From Stenopsyche tienmushanensis (Eukaryota; Arthropoda; Insecta; Trichoptera; Stenopsychidae): DNA of 64,000 nt. The notes under the pieces are model-generated. The model worked only from the letters and a program-made list of their open reading frames with translations, was not told the origin of the DNA and ran no database searches. The stretch lies in assembly GCA_008973525.1 (NCBI GenBank), contig WACJ01000112.1, positions 124,001-188,000 on the forward strand, read 5' to 3'. This document shows, piece by piece, positions 26,005-39,500 of this stretch. The translations under genes were made by a program, and so were the position numbers. Position 1 is the first letter of the stretch; the number at the start of each line of letters is the position of its first letter.

Positions 26005-29000
26005 TGTCGTCTTTTAGTTAACAATTTTCATTGTCTAAAAAGTGAAATGAAGAAAAAACAAGCACAGACAAAATATGAGCCTTTAGGGAGCATAGATTAT
26101 TGAGTCATGCAAAGGATAAAAAAATAATAAAAACCATTAACAAATGGAAGAAAAGAATGCATAAAGTCAACTTCTCCTAAAATTGTGCGAGAGTACTCAC
26201 ATAATTTAAAAAAAATCAACTTAGAGAAGAACTTGCAAGAACCTAAAAAATAATAAATACAGCAGCACTTTTAATAGCCTCAATTAAAACCAATTCCTTT
26301 ATAAAAATAGTGACAAATAAAATAGTGGCCAAGTAAAAGAACAGTTATAGGATTCGTACAATTCTAAAACGTGTTTGTTTTTAACTAGTTTTTAGCAAAC
26401 CTTTTATGGAACCGTTGCTACATTTCATCTACCGGACGATCCCATAGATTCACAGACATTTAGTCTTCTATTAATATATTTGTACATTTCATAATAAAAA
26501 TTTACGCTCAGTTGTAAACCACTCGAGTAAATTAAATGTCATATAATTTACTAAGTCTTTGCTCACTATTTCTATTAAAATAAGAAAAGAAGATAAGAAA
26601 GACAATACACGGTAGTTTTCTTCTACACAAGTTTGACTTCATTCATTACAATAAGAGTTCCAATACAAGCCCACTATACCAGCACTTGATCATATTTTTA
26701 TACAGATGCTAAATATTTGAACAAGTATTACCAAAGGGAAATTATAGAAGCTTGCTAACATAAATATACATATTTATGCGTTAAATTCATAATAAAATTA
26801 TTTAAAAGGCTCTTAAATAATATTCGAAGTCCAATATTGTGGTATGTTGGATAGAATCATAATATTTCTGCTGGCGAAATAAATATTTTGCAAGAAGTTT
26901 ACTTTAAAACATGTCTGTATTTTTAAAGCATATGAACTACTGTTTATTTTCAAAAATGTATGATATTTCCAAAATAAACAAATAATATCAACATATTTGA
27001 CAACGTCCACCAAATATAGATGAAGCGCTTTCATTCTTTGAATCGTGGTATTTTATGAATATATCTGATCTGAATAAACTGAAATTTGCAAATCACTTTG
27101 AAAAATTTTGATGGAATGGATGTTGAATAATAACTCCTCTTCGTCAATAGATTTCGTTGATCTCAATATAGTCGTATAGGATGAGAATTTATTTTAAATC
27201 TGAATTTATGATTTGCATATTCTGTTTTTCGAAATTAATGAATAAACCTAACACAATTCGTTGAAAGAACTTATGAAGTGACCTGGAATTTAATTTTTTA
27301 ACAAGCTCTCAAATTTCAGCTGTAATTTATTTCCAGTTCTTGGCTTGTTTTAATTCTTTCTACATAGAAATTATTTCATTTACGTTGCAAATTATTTTAA
27401 AGCTTATACAAAGAATGTACTGTTTTTATAACTGGATCGGAGCTTGTAAAATATTTATGCAAACATCCACATCTTCGGTCCAATTCCTAGTATTCTTTGC
27501 CTCTTTGCTGTGAATGCTTATACATCTTGAGGGATTGAAAGCAAAGCGTCAGGGATTATTTTCATTCGATTCATTAGCCAAGCGATCTTTTCTTCATTAA
27601 ATAAATCCGGTTGATTGAGGGAGACAAATCGCAAAGGGGACCATCCCTTTTCTAATTTCACTCTCTTCTTTCACTCGGATCTATAAAACTTTCATTTGAG
27701 TAGGTCTATAAAGCTTTTTATTTGACCATAACCAGTGTACAAGATTTATGGCATACATAAAAGCATACAAAGCACAAGGTGCATTTACGTCCATGTGTCA
27801 GTGTCCGGATGGTTCCCGTTTATTACAGGTCACATTCTTGTAGTCTCCTCTAACATAAAATGTATTGGTAAAAAAGTCTTCAATTATGCAAATGATCACT
27901 TGGTAAAAGGCAAATTTATTAAGCAATTTTGTTTGAGGACTATTGTATTATATAATGTGGCTTGAAAGTAGATATCGTTTTCAATTATATTAGCAATGCT
28001 TATCCATCGAACAACAAGCGTCTCCTGTTACAGACTCTGCATAGTGTAAGTTTCAAATTTATTATCTTACATAAAATAAATTAAATCGGCCTTGTTTGCT
28101 ATATAATATTACATTTTAATAATAATGCCATAATTCATGTATCAAAAAAAAAACAAGAAATATCGATGTTTCCAGGTACAAAAAAATTAATATATATACA
28201 ACTAGTTATGAATACATTAAAGACTTGGCAATTTTTATCCCGTTGATGATGTAGACTAATTATGAACGCTGAAAGAATTTTGATTTATCTTATAAATGAT
28301 TATATATTGTTGTATAATCATTGGCGATATTTTATACATGTAATTATTTTTCTTAGGGGTCAATGTCCAAATAAATTCCAAGAAAAAATTATCGCAATTT
28401 TCTTACCTTAAGGAAAATCTCATAATGTATAAACACTGAAATACTTTCATTAAAGCAAACTTATACAGACGATATTTCATGTCTTGCATGCAGCAATACT
28501 TCATATCAAACTCAATAGATTTTAACATCTGAGAAAAACACAATTTTTCAGATAGACCACAAAAGTAAAAATGTATCGGCCGAATTCCCATCGCATAAAT
28601 AAGATCGAATCTTCTTTAACGGCGGTTGTATTATTCCCAGTTTATTTTCCGAGAATCTACCAACTTTTCTCATAAATCTAACCGCTTCAAGTCAATCGTA
28701 AATCTGAAACAATTGGCTTAGTATTTCTCGACTTTTTTCGAGGATGAAACATACCCCAATCGAATGGGGTGTGAGATGAAAGTTCTACATATTCCTAGGC
28801 TATTTGAAGAAAAATGGGAAATATCTAACGTCTTCCCGGAATGAAGTCTTATAATGGCATCGTATTCACATGAGACTGCTGTGAATTGCACCAAGCATTT
28901 TACGAACCACCTGGTACTTGTGTTTGCGCAAATATATAAAGAGAGATTTATGAATGTGTCACCCGTGGATGGTCTTAAAAAACGTATTATGCTGAAGGAA

Positions 29001-30059
29001 AAGACCTGATTTAGTATGAAATGTATACCAACCTCAAACAAATATACTTAGATCCAGAAAAAAATAATATTTTTTAATAATATAGCACATTCATCAATGG
29101 AACAGTAGTGGCATCTTAAACTCTTAACAGACATATACAGGGGGACCTCCGCGTGTCATTTTTTTCTCTACGGCAGACAATCAGCACAAAAACATATAAT
29201 ATATACTTGTATAATATATAAAACACCATCATCTTAAAATATTCATTATTTTTGCACGCATATAGCCAATCAAATAGTGTTACAAAATTTTTCATATTTT
29301 TTTAAAAATAATTTGCACATTTCAACGCTAGATGTTGATTTGGATTTTAGTGACAAATGTCTATCTATCTAGGATAGTTAAAGTGCAACATTTCGTTAAT
29401 AATAGATTTCCCGATTATAACCATTGAACTATTTAAACGATAAAAATACCTTTCTCGGATGTTACGTGTTAAAATAAAAGTTCATGATCAGATTCAGACT
29501 CTGGAAAGTTTTCACGAACGTTAATTTACCATTTTTAGAAGACGATATATAAAGTAAAATATTTTTTCAAAAGAAAGTCTCTTATAGAATATTCATAACA
29601 AATTCAATCTTAAAAAATATTCACTCATTTTGACACAAAGTTAAAGTAAATTCATTAAAAACGATCTTCAAATTAATTTGGTAGTATTTGGAAATCTACT
29701 CCCCTGTCGTCATTATTATCGTGATGAAGTTGGACGATATTTTTAGCATATTTCTTTGCATTACGATATTATTATAAATTTTGAATTTATCTCTTATGAA
29801 AAATGATTTCAGGCAATGATTGTCAATAGAGATCTAATACTATGAAGACGATAATTATTAAGATAAAAATTGATATTTAAATTAAACTATTATTTGCTCG
29901 GTGTCTTAAAATGAAATTTGGACACTCAAATTTAATCATAATTAAGCGTTTAAAAATGTATACTAACGTCAAAATGAAACTCGGGTAAAATTTAGTTTTG
30001 ATATTTTCTACTTCAACATATCAGGACGTAAAAAATAACCATTAGAACAAAGAAAAATA
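26005..30059. other. AT-rich sequence without recognisable genes
   Basis: A 107-codon minus frame (28,718-29,041) lies in a less AT-rich patch but has no family features, and its start and end sit in non-coding-like sequence. Another less AT-rich patch is at 27,540-27,690. No repeats identified. Confidence 0.45.
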
Positions 30060-30275
30060 GTGAACATGATAACAATAAGCCGAACACATAAATCTAATGA
30101 CCTGAACCATCAACTGACAAGCTTTGATGTCGATGTGTCCACTATGACACTGAAAAGGAAGTCGATTGATCTTGCGTTGAAAGCTGTCAGCCCAAGACAA
30201 AGACAGAAGTTCACAACAAGAATTAAAGGCAATGACTTCAATAGGTTAAATCACTTAAAAAATAGACTAAAATAA
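30060..30275 (+). mobile_element. Tc1-like transposase N-terminal fragment
   Basis: The 71-codon frame contains DVSTMTLKRKSIDLALKAVS followed by PRQRQKF and NRLNHLKNR. This resembles the second helix-turn-helix of Tc1-family transposases, where an S-x-x-T-x-x-R/K helix leads to GLK and a basic stretch. No catalytic region or inverted ends were found, so it is a relic. The family call is by eye. Confidence 0.5.
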
Positions 30276-32321
30276 ATTATCTAAAAAGCTTGCCATGGTT
30301 TGTTTATTTAAAAGAAATCCAATTCGACGCATAGTACATATGCATATGTTGATGAATCAATATTTAGAGATCGAAGAAAGCAATTTGACGTGAAGATGAT
30401 CAAGAAAAATATCCATAAATATCATCCAAATCAATGAAACAAATTATTTTTAAAAATCTCATTAGAGACGCTATAAATAAAAATAAATATGTGATTTTAT
30501 TGTGCATCCCATAGATTTTCTATGGTAAATATTCATATAAAATAAGCATAAAATAATTTCAAAATGACCTTTTGCCATGATTTTTTTGCTGTATAGGTGT
30601 AATGTTACGAGAATATCCTCCGGATGGCGTAGGATGTGGAATGATCTCCAACCGAGCTAAACCAACTTTTACAGCTTCTGAAATTAGCTTCGATAATTGC
30701 ATCGACAGTGCACGTATACAAAATATATTTTTGTAGATTTGCGCCGAATTATTTTTAGATCTTCTGTATGATTTGTGACTCAGTTGTAGAATCTCATGCT
30801 GATACCGCATCGTCCAATTTGAGCACATCAATGATGATTTTCTGCGATGAGAAATGATTATTTATATAAGCAACTGTTTGCAAAATTGTTCAATTAAATA
30901 ATGTTTTAATGCATGTGGATTTTTCCATTTGGTACATTTTACAAATTGATCTTCTACATAAGGTTGAAAGCCTCACTTCCTGCATCCGCATTTTGACTAC
31001 CGGAGAACGTTGGCAGTGCAAACAAGCAACAAAGAGCGAGATTAAGGTACGATATAAAGGAAATGGAAAGAAGGACTGAAGACCACTAGACTGTGAATGT
31101 GTTAGCCGAATAATGCAGGTTAGCGAGAATAAAAGTTCTTCGAATCACAAGTTAAAAGTTTAGCCTTTCAGCTGAATAATTATTTACGCTCTGTGACTTT
31201 TTTTTTGTTATTCGCAAGCGGTCGAATATAGAATTGCCATAAATTTGGAGAAGAATGCTTTGAATGGTTAATCCAATTTCTTTTGTCCATCGAAACGAAA
31301 ATTGGGTGTCCGCTCGATGCCTTTTGTAAAAAAAAATGCGCTAAATTTTCCACCCTAATGATTTGTGATAATATTTGAGGTGGAAAATCTTCCTTTGCGA
31401 TGTTATGGTCATAAGTCACGTAAACGCCACGTCAGCACCACGACATCTTACTCCACACAAAATGATCATTCTTCTCCGAGGAATACTAATAGCAGTGTAT
31501 GAAAAAGGTGGCAAGGTGAGGAAATCGCTCCCTCAAGTGTACCTACATTTTTCATTTCGTTTCAAATTGCGTCTTACGCTCCCTCCTTCGTCATTTTATT
31601 TCTTTTCATAAGGATAAATGACTTTTTCAAAACTGTCTATTATTTTTAAATTACTTTCCAGCATGTATTACACGCCCTAATACACGTCCTATTTGTCTTC
31701 AAATACTTTACAACACCGTCAATGTTCTTACGGGGAATGAAAGGATTTTTCCGCAAAGGTAAATGTACATCATTAATGATTTTATACTGACATCTATGTA
31801 CACATAGAAATATTGTTTAAACAATATGGTGTGAATATTTGCTAATATGCTGTTATTAATTAAATCCATACGCATTAAATAAATATATAATGATATACCT
31901 ACATATATGATCTCTTTCCGCCTCCTGGAATTTCAAATATTCATCTTAATCTGCAATAGTTCCAATTCCAAATCATAATAAAAATACTGTACGAAAAGAA
32001 TGCTCAATAAATATTACTAATTGATAGAAGGTAAATATTAAAACTTCCTGATTCCTAACATCAATGTAGTAAACCCTCCTATAGCGTCCACTTCATTTGC
32101 GGCATATTTTACGTAAGCAATGAGTAAAATACGTAATGTCAATCAAGGTCCCCGCAAGTGTTAGATCAAAAGAATTTGTTCTAATTGAAGAAGAAAGGAC
32201 AATAAAACTCTTGTGCGTAAGCTGAGCCATCCCGAGCAATGTTTTCTCGATGATGCAAAATCATTTGGACAAATAAAAAACATGTGGCCATGAAAAAATC
32301 ATTACCTGCACAGGTCATAAT
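30276..32321. other. AT-rich sequence without recognisable genes
   Basis: Chance frames only: 30,559-30,831 minus, 31,180-31,419 minus and 31,375-31,611 plus. The patch 31,190-31,620 is less AT-rich with no repeat partner in the window. Confidence 0.45.
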
Positions 32322-32385
32322 TTAGACTCTCACGCAGTAAAAATAAAACGTCTTAGTTCCTAGAAATTTTTTAGCTAAAAAATTA

Positions 32386-32650
32386 AGCTGTGTTTGTGTA
32401 ATATATAGTAAAAAGGCTTGCTGCTGGTCTAATGGTTGCTTAATGCCACGTGTATACACACGCTTAATAGAGACGGCGCGTAGCGCGTCTACAATATATG
32501 CGAAGGAGACAGAGAAAGTAGAAACGATTATCCCTCTCTTTCTGATTAACTGCCAGTTGGAGTCATAAAAAGAGAAGCGCCGCACTGCGCATGCGCGTAG
32601 CCTACGATATATTTCAGCAGTCGGCAACGTGTAATCCGCAATAAAATTTT
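32386..32650 (-). repeat. Dispersed repeat family A, copy 2 (longest)
   Basis: On the plus strand it reads TGTGTTTGTGTAATATATAG, then ACGGCGCGTAGCGCGTCTAC, GAAACGATTATCCCTCTCTT, ACTGCCAGTTGGAGT and TGCGCATGCGCGTAGCC. The block 32,473-32,563 matches 36,421-36,516 at roughly three of four bases. The 117-codon minus frame over it is a repeat-derived frame without protein features. It is much more GC- and CpG-rich than its surroundings. Confidence 0.6.
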
Positions 32651-32675
32651 GGTGATCCTCAGAGAAATCTGGCAT

Positions 32676-33618
32676 TATTGTAAATCTTAAAATATTGATA
32701 ATAATAATTATTATGCCTTAAATTTATAAATTAAACATATTATTGAAAGTTGACAATGATATATGGTTTTAAATTTGTAACACTTTGCTTAGCGAAGCCC
32801 TGGACACATATTTTATACACATCAGCAATCAGGATAACATTTACGTGTTTGTCGTATTTTAATCAACTTAATTATAATCCCGTATTCAATTACCGCAAAT
32901 AATGGTATACCAAATGCGTTTTACAATAGATAAAGAAATAACACATTATTGGCATTGGTTCAACTTTTGGTGAAGCGATTTAAAAATAAAGTGCAAACTA
33001 CGAGCAATTGAGTTAAATACTCATGCCAACTAATTTTATGGTCGTCTATTCGCTTAATGGTATCATTAAGATTAAAAGTGCTTTAAATCGTACATAAATA
33101 AAAATACTATTTTAGATTATAGAAAGCAGGCATCCAGTGTTATTTTGTTAAAAATTGATATTGCTTTAAAATAATCAAACATAAATATGTTTTTTTATAT
33201 TCTGAGTCAAAGAATTTTAAAATGTGAATGTAACATATTTTAACGAACTGTGTAAATAACTTAATATACGAAATTAAGACATTTTTAACGGATTTTTTTG
33301 ACGAAATTGCATAAAAACGTCTCCAAATGAAGACGAAAAATGGAAAAACTTATTGAGTGATAAGTTATGAATATATTCTATTTTTTCGATTCGACACCCA
33401 AGATAAAATTCAGCAAGAGAATTGAGGTAGCAAAACTAGAATCTATAACCGTAAAAGATAAAGTAACATGAGCTAAACTCCAAATTATGGGAATTGCAAA
33501 TAGACGCAGATGAAACAGTTCATACACAATGGGGTAATCTGAAGTCTGAAGAAAAGTATTCACAGATGTTTGTATTAATAATTTAAAGATCGAAAGATCT
33601 GCTAAAAAGAAAAATTGA
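32676..33618. other. AT-rich sequence, nothing recognisable
   Basis: No gene or repeat seen. The 116-codon minus frame at 33,378-33,728 overlaps the start of the LINE remnant and is a shadow. Confidence 0.45.
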
Positions 33619-35229
33619 ATGACAGACCATATTCTCTCTCTCGTGGAAGAACGAAAAAAACTTAAGAAAAATGAGATGCAATATAGAAATCTACAACGTA
33701 ATATAAAACGAGAAATCAAAAAGGTCAAGAAGGAATGGATGAGGCAGCAGTGTGATGAACTCGAAAGTCTTAATCAAGCCCAGAATGCATTTGATCTTCA
33801 CAAAAAGGTGAAGGAAATATCTGGTACAATAAGGAAAACTACACCAGCATGCCTGATGGACGATTCCAATAAAATACATAAAGCACGTTGAAAAGCTGTT
33901 CAAAAATAACAGAAATAACTTCACAATTGACTGTAAATTGGAAGGACCTGCCATACTCATATCTGAAATTCTACATTCCATTGCAACTTCGGCCAACAGA
34001 AAATCATGTGATCTGGATGAAATTCCAGTAAAATTATTAAAATTAATTAACGAAGATAATATTCACTTCCTATTAAGGTTTCTTAATAAGATTTATGACA
34101 AAGGGATTATACCCCAAGATTGGTTGAAATCGACATATGCCACTTTACCTAAGAACTGCAATGACTATCGTATGATTAGCCTAATGAGTCATGTACTTAA
34201 ACTGTTTCTTAAGATTATACATGCCAGAATAAGAAATAAATGCGAACATGATCTGCACGATACGCAATTCAGTTTCCGAATTGCTTTCGGAACCAGAAAA
34301 GCATTGCTATCAGTTAATGTCATACTACATAAGTGTCGAGACAAACACAAAGAAGTATTTTCATGCTTTATAGACTACAAAAGACTAAAGGAGTAAAAAT
34401 CAATGGAGTCGTAATAAATAATATCAGATATGCTGACGACACAGTCATATTGGCTGAAAGTTTATATGATCTTCAAAACTTCCTAGATATGATTAATGTT
34501 GCCGGAGAATGGTTAGGTTTGACAATCGTCTCTAAAACCAAATGGATGACATTTGTGAGAATTTATTATTCTGGAGCATCTCTGTAGCTAAATGGAGTGG
34601 ATGTCGAAGTGGTTGATCAGTTCAAATACCTTGGCAGCATCCTAACAAAGATGCTCGATCTGGATACAGAAGTAAGGTACCGAATAGAAGTTGCACGTGC
34701 TGCATTTAATAAAATGAGACCCTTCTTCTATGATGACAATATGAACCTCAAATTCTGACAAAGAATGGTCAAATGCTACATATGGTCAGCTCTTCTATAT
34801 GGCTGTGAAACATGGAATCTGGAAGTGAACATTATGAAGCGGCTAGAAGCATTCGAAATGTCGATATACAGAATAATGCTTCATATACCCTGGACCGATA
34901 TGATCACTAGCATAGACGTATTTAGGAGAGCCGGAACCAAGAGAGAACTGCTGACAAAAATCAAAAAGAGGAAGATATCGTCTTCTCCGATTGATACTGG
35001 AGGACAAGGACAAGACAGGGAGTTGGCATTGGAGCAGATGAGCTGGCTGCGCAACATTAGAGAATGGACCGGAATAAAGAAAGCGGATGAACTATTCCGG
35101 GCAGCGCAGGAGCGTCAAGGAGACCTGACACGACACAAAAAGAAGATGTCCCGAAGGAAGTCTGGAATATATAAATTATTGGCTTTTACCACTGGCATTT
35201 TTCATTTCTGTCAGGTTGAATATCTGTAA
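33619..35229 (+). mobile_element. Non-LTR retrotransposon (LINE) reverse-transcriptase remnant
   Basis: Successive broken plus-strand frames encode a charged linker (33,619-33,891), fingers (RKSCDLDEIPVKLLKLI, LMSHVLKLFLKIIHARI, CFIDYKRLK; 33,938-34,396), the catalytic YADDTVILAES (about 34,427), then FKYLGSIL, YGCETWNLE, YRIMLHIPWTD and a C-terminal MSWLRNIREWTG with LFRAA (34,765-35,229). CFIDYKRLK runs almost directly into NNIRYADD, so the palm segment between, about 90 residues in relatives, is deleted. Several stops confirm it is dead. The endonuclease domain is absent. The clade (RTE- or jockey-like) cannot be settled by eye. Confidence 0.85.
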
Positions 35230-36420
35230 GCTGAGCATGATTGAGTTGACCATCATCGAATTGACCAGTGGATATTTTGCAAAATGAATTTTATTCAAAT
35301 AAAACACTACTTAAAAAGGAAAATTTAATGCAATTCTCAAATATATACTTTAAGAACTGATATTCGCTCGTGTCTTCGGAAATCGAATTCGTATGTTGAT
35401 AAACGATAACCTTAGTCGTATATTTTATAGTGAACGAAGCATCCACATGCTAACATCTTAACATAAAAAATATGTTGAATGATTTTATAAGATAAGTCTC
35501 ACGATCTTCATTAAAATATGCATGCACTTATTTTTGATTGCAGCGTTTATGGCTCTTCGTATGCAATTAACTGCATCCGATCGACAATGTCCTAAATACG
35601 GTTGTCATTACGATATTGTTAACTGCAAGGTTACGACATTTGTTTCCTACCATTAATAACCATCATTATGATGGCATAATACGTGGTTTGATTTAAGATA
35701 GTGGTTGCGAATAATTAAAACAAAAATAAATATACTCCAAGAAGCAAATAGAAACCTTAGCAGCTGTAGACTGCTGTAATGCTTATCCATTTCTATCTTG
35801 ATTTCTGAGAAAACCTTTTCCCATTACTGGCCGGAAATACAACGAACTTTCTGCGAAGAAATAAGTCGACGTTATTAAAAAAAATATATCACTATCCGGA
35901 ATGGAGTCTAATGAGCCTTATTAGAGCGTCCGTTGTGACGTTGTGAAGCGTCCTCCTATTTTTAAACATGTATTATATTTCAACCCTTACAATATTTATT
36001 CTTGTATTTTATGGTTAAAAATAAAGATTCGAGTCTCAATGGTGATCGAGTGCGTAAAATTTGTTCTGAAGATACGTCTTAATTTATACTTTAATTAAAT
36101 GCCAGAGCGGACAAAAGAGTCATTACAATTTACCTAGAACATTGAACGTTGCCCGAATTAATTCAATGCCGCCATATTGTACATGAAATTTGCCTAAAAC
36201 TCCTAAGACAGCACATAAATTATTTAAAGTTGAAGATCTTTTTCTCTTTCGTCTAATAAATTAATTTACAGTATTAAAATGTCATTCTTTCCAAAAAAAA
36301 AAAAAATTGCCATGTTTTTAATTAATTTCATTAAGAGCAAAAATTATTATTTTTCTCAACTTTTCAACCTAAATTAATACTGTCATTTTTAAATTTGTTT
36401 ATTAAATTAGTACAAGTGCA
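35230..36420. other. AT-rich sequence, nothing recognisable
   Basis: No gene or repeat that I can support. An 11-12 A run lies near 36,295. Confidence 0.45.
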
Positions 36421-36516
36421 ACGGCGCATGCGCGTAGCATGTCTATAATGTATGCGACGGAAACGAAAAAAGAAGAAACGATTCTTCCTCGCTTTCCGAT
36501 CTACTGCCAGTTGGGG
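36421..36516 (-). repeat. Dispersed repeat family A, copy 3
   Basis: ACGGCGCATGCGCGTAGC, TATGCGACGGAAACG, AGAAGAAACGATTCTTCCTC and CTACTGCCAGTTGGGGT match the copy at 32,473-32,563 in the same orientation. Confidence 0.6.
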
Positions 36517-39500
36517 TTTCACTTTTCGTGACGTTCAAGTAAAAAAAAACCGCGCCCATAAAAATACCACCTTAAAATTCGACTTTGCATTGAAATACAA
36601 GACTTTAAACCGAAGCTGACCCAAAAACCGATGAAATCAATATTTTATCGGAATGAAGACTGAAGGAAACCGGTTCAAGAATATCGATTTTTTCGGTTCG
36701 CTACACATCTTATGCGATCTTTCGCGCGTCTGTGTATGTGATTTTTTGTCGACATCATATTAAATTACCTCTTTATTCACGTCGTGAAGTGACGCTGATA
36801 TCAACGCTATGAAATGAATGATTTTCATTTTTTGAGTTTTTCAATATTAATCAACATCATTCTTCAAATATCCTGGACTTTTTTATAAATACGCATCGTT
36901 AACAATGAATATTACTTAAAACAAAATATTTTATAACGAAATATCGGGTCGATAATGGCAAACGAAAGGAACATAAATAAGCGAATAAATTATGCAATAC
37001 GAGACCGCGTCATTTGCATATTTATGAAATAATTGATTTATTTATAGAATAATCGATCGGTTATAATGATGGAATATTAAGCGTCCAACGAACTAGTTGA
37101 AGAATTCAAATATGTCACTTGGTAGGTCACAGTTCACAAAACGCATATAATTGACTTGTAGGAATACTCTTTTAACCCTTCAAGCGCTAGCGTGACCGTA
37201 CGGTAACGGTAAACAACATTCTTAGAATACCATACCATCTATCTTATTTCGATCGTCACGCCACGTCTTTAATAACAACAACCAAACTGCAAATAATATT
37301 TTATTTTATAACAAATTTGATGTAAATTAGTAATTAGAATGTAAATACAATTATTTTTTAATTTGATACCATTGAGATTATTTGAAAAACGTCTTATTAG
37401 TTTAATAATTATTTGTTTGAGTGCCAATTTTCTTCAACTACATGATTATAGTTGATAACAACAACAATTGTAACTACTGGTGACGTGAACTCGTTTTTAT
37501 GAAGGTTTCACGTATTTTTTTAATAAGATGTACGTGATATTGATTGTTGATAAATCCAAAAATTAAAATTTTATATAAATACAGCTTAGTAATTTTGAGA
37601 GTGATTTATCATTTTTACTATAGATTCTGTATTTATAACAATCCCAAATTTTAAAGAGCGAGTAAATTACAGCGGTGATAGATAAAAATATACAATAAAT
37701 TTATTTATGATAATACTACGTAATTGATTATATTCAATTATTGCAAAACTTCACTAATGAGATTCTTAATTTGATTTGTAACAATATTCATTGCGACAAT
37801 CGTCTAGTTGAGATTGAGATATATCGGCGGATTTGTGTCGAGGTCCTTTTTATCATCAAGTATCGTACATGGAAAATGGATCAAGGATCCTCGTCCTTGC
37901 TTCTATTCTGTGGTAAATATTATTTAGGAAAAGGGCACATATTAACAATATGTTTTGTTGAAAAGGTGTCAAGGGTGATAAAAATTGAGTAGTGCAAAAT
38001 GTGTCAGCAAATGAAGTACATCTCGAGGGAAGGTCGCTCTCACCCTCCCCCACAGGAAAATTGTGTTTTCAGGTCAGTATTGTACAGGTACCATAAGCAC
38101 TTTATCCTATTAAACCAGCGCTATTTAAACAGTGTTTATATAATATTTATAATTTTAAATAAGATGATCGCTTGGTACTTAATATGAGCGGTTATTCACT
38201 GATATCGAAATCAAAGTCAATGTCAAACCTTGAAGATTCAACTGAAATGACAACGGTGATATCAACTATTGTATGATCGGTCATTCACATTATCTTTAAG
38301 TGCTTGTTTTTCCCATCGTTATTGTAATGCACATCATTTTTGCTCGTTTGAAGATCGTCTGCAAAAAGTCATAGAAGTGGTAATTGACTATTTGCTTTGA
38401 TTTCATGGTATAGGCCCAAAGAATAATATCCTCCGGAATCCCTTGATTAAAAACATTTGATTTTACGAGAATATTCTTGTTGCAAATGACATCAAAATTT
38501 ATCGTACCCGTTCCAGATTGAATAAAAACCAGATTCATTGTGCGTCGCCATGGGAAAGTTTCATTTATATCAGATTTTTTACGGGTTAAGTCCACCGACG
38601 TGGAGTTAGAGCCCCAATCTATCGTCCTCAAAAGGTCTCCAGGAAAAATAAAACATGAATGCGAAAAGCCATAAATGAAAAAAGGGGAAAATTCAACTTT
38701 GGATATATATAAAGCTTGACACGTCCGAAAAACAAGAAATCAAAAAATGATGGATCGAGATTGGAATGGAGTTTCCTTTTGCGACACAAAAAATGTGCGA
38801 TTTTACGATATGAAAAATATACATTTAAATTGAATACATTAAATCAATATACAACATTCATTTCATGCTTAAATTTTTTCATAAAGCGATGCAAATTAAT
38901 CCTTTAAGACTTTTAAAAAGTTTCCTTCAAGAGCCTCTTTATTTAAGAGGTTTTAATCCTTCGAGGATATTTTTCAAATTAAATTCCAATCCTTATAAAT
39001 TATTGTGATTTATTTAAATAGGCTTTCGCCAAACAAATCATTCTAACATTCAATATTTTTTAAAAGACTTATCTTTTAGTTTATTTTTGAGTACTCAATG
39101 TGATAATGCTATTTGTTAAATTTCTTAGCATATATCAATATCTTATTAAATATATCAATTCTGCATAATGAATTCACCAACATAATTAAAATCACAATTA
39201 AAAAAAAACTCCTGATTATTTGTAAACAATTTAAAGCGCCATAGTTTTTCTATCGGATATTTTTAAAATAAGTACTTATTTTTTAATATTTTGAATAAAA
39301 ATTTATGCCAGGTAAAAGCTTACTCATGTCATGTATGACTAGGTCTTATAGTCTTTATGAATATTTGATAAATGTTGAAATCCTTGTTGCCATTATGTCA
39401 GTAAAATGCTGAAATAGGAGATATATAATATATCCTTCTTTCTACAATTTTAAGTGATTTCCTTTTGATCTAAAATTCTTACATATCTCAAATGTATTTT

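Noticed and set aside
28718..29041. 107-codon minus-strand frame
   Set aside because: No recognisable motifs; low-AT patch effect; no upstream or downstream exon candidates.
32322..32675. 117-codon minus-strand frame that looks protein-like
   Set aside because: It lies over a dispersed repeat whose other copies (25.9 and 36.4 kb) do not keep the frame.
37172..37191. piggyBac-type end starting TTAACCCTT
   Set aside because: No matching inverted end or second TTAA nearby; could be chance.
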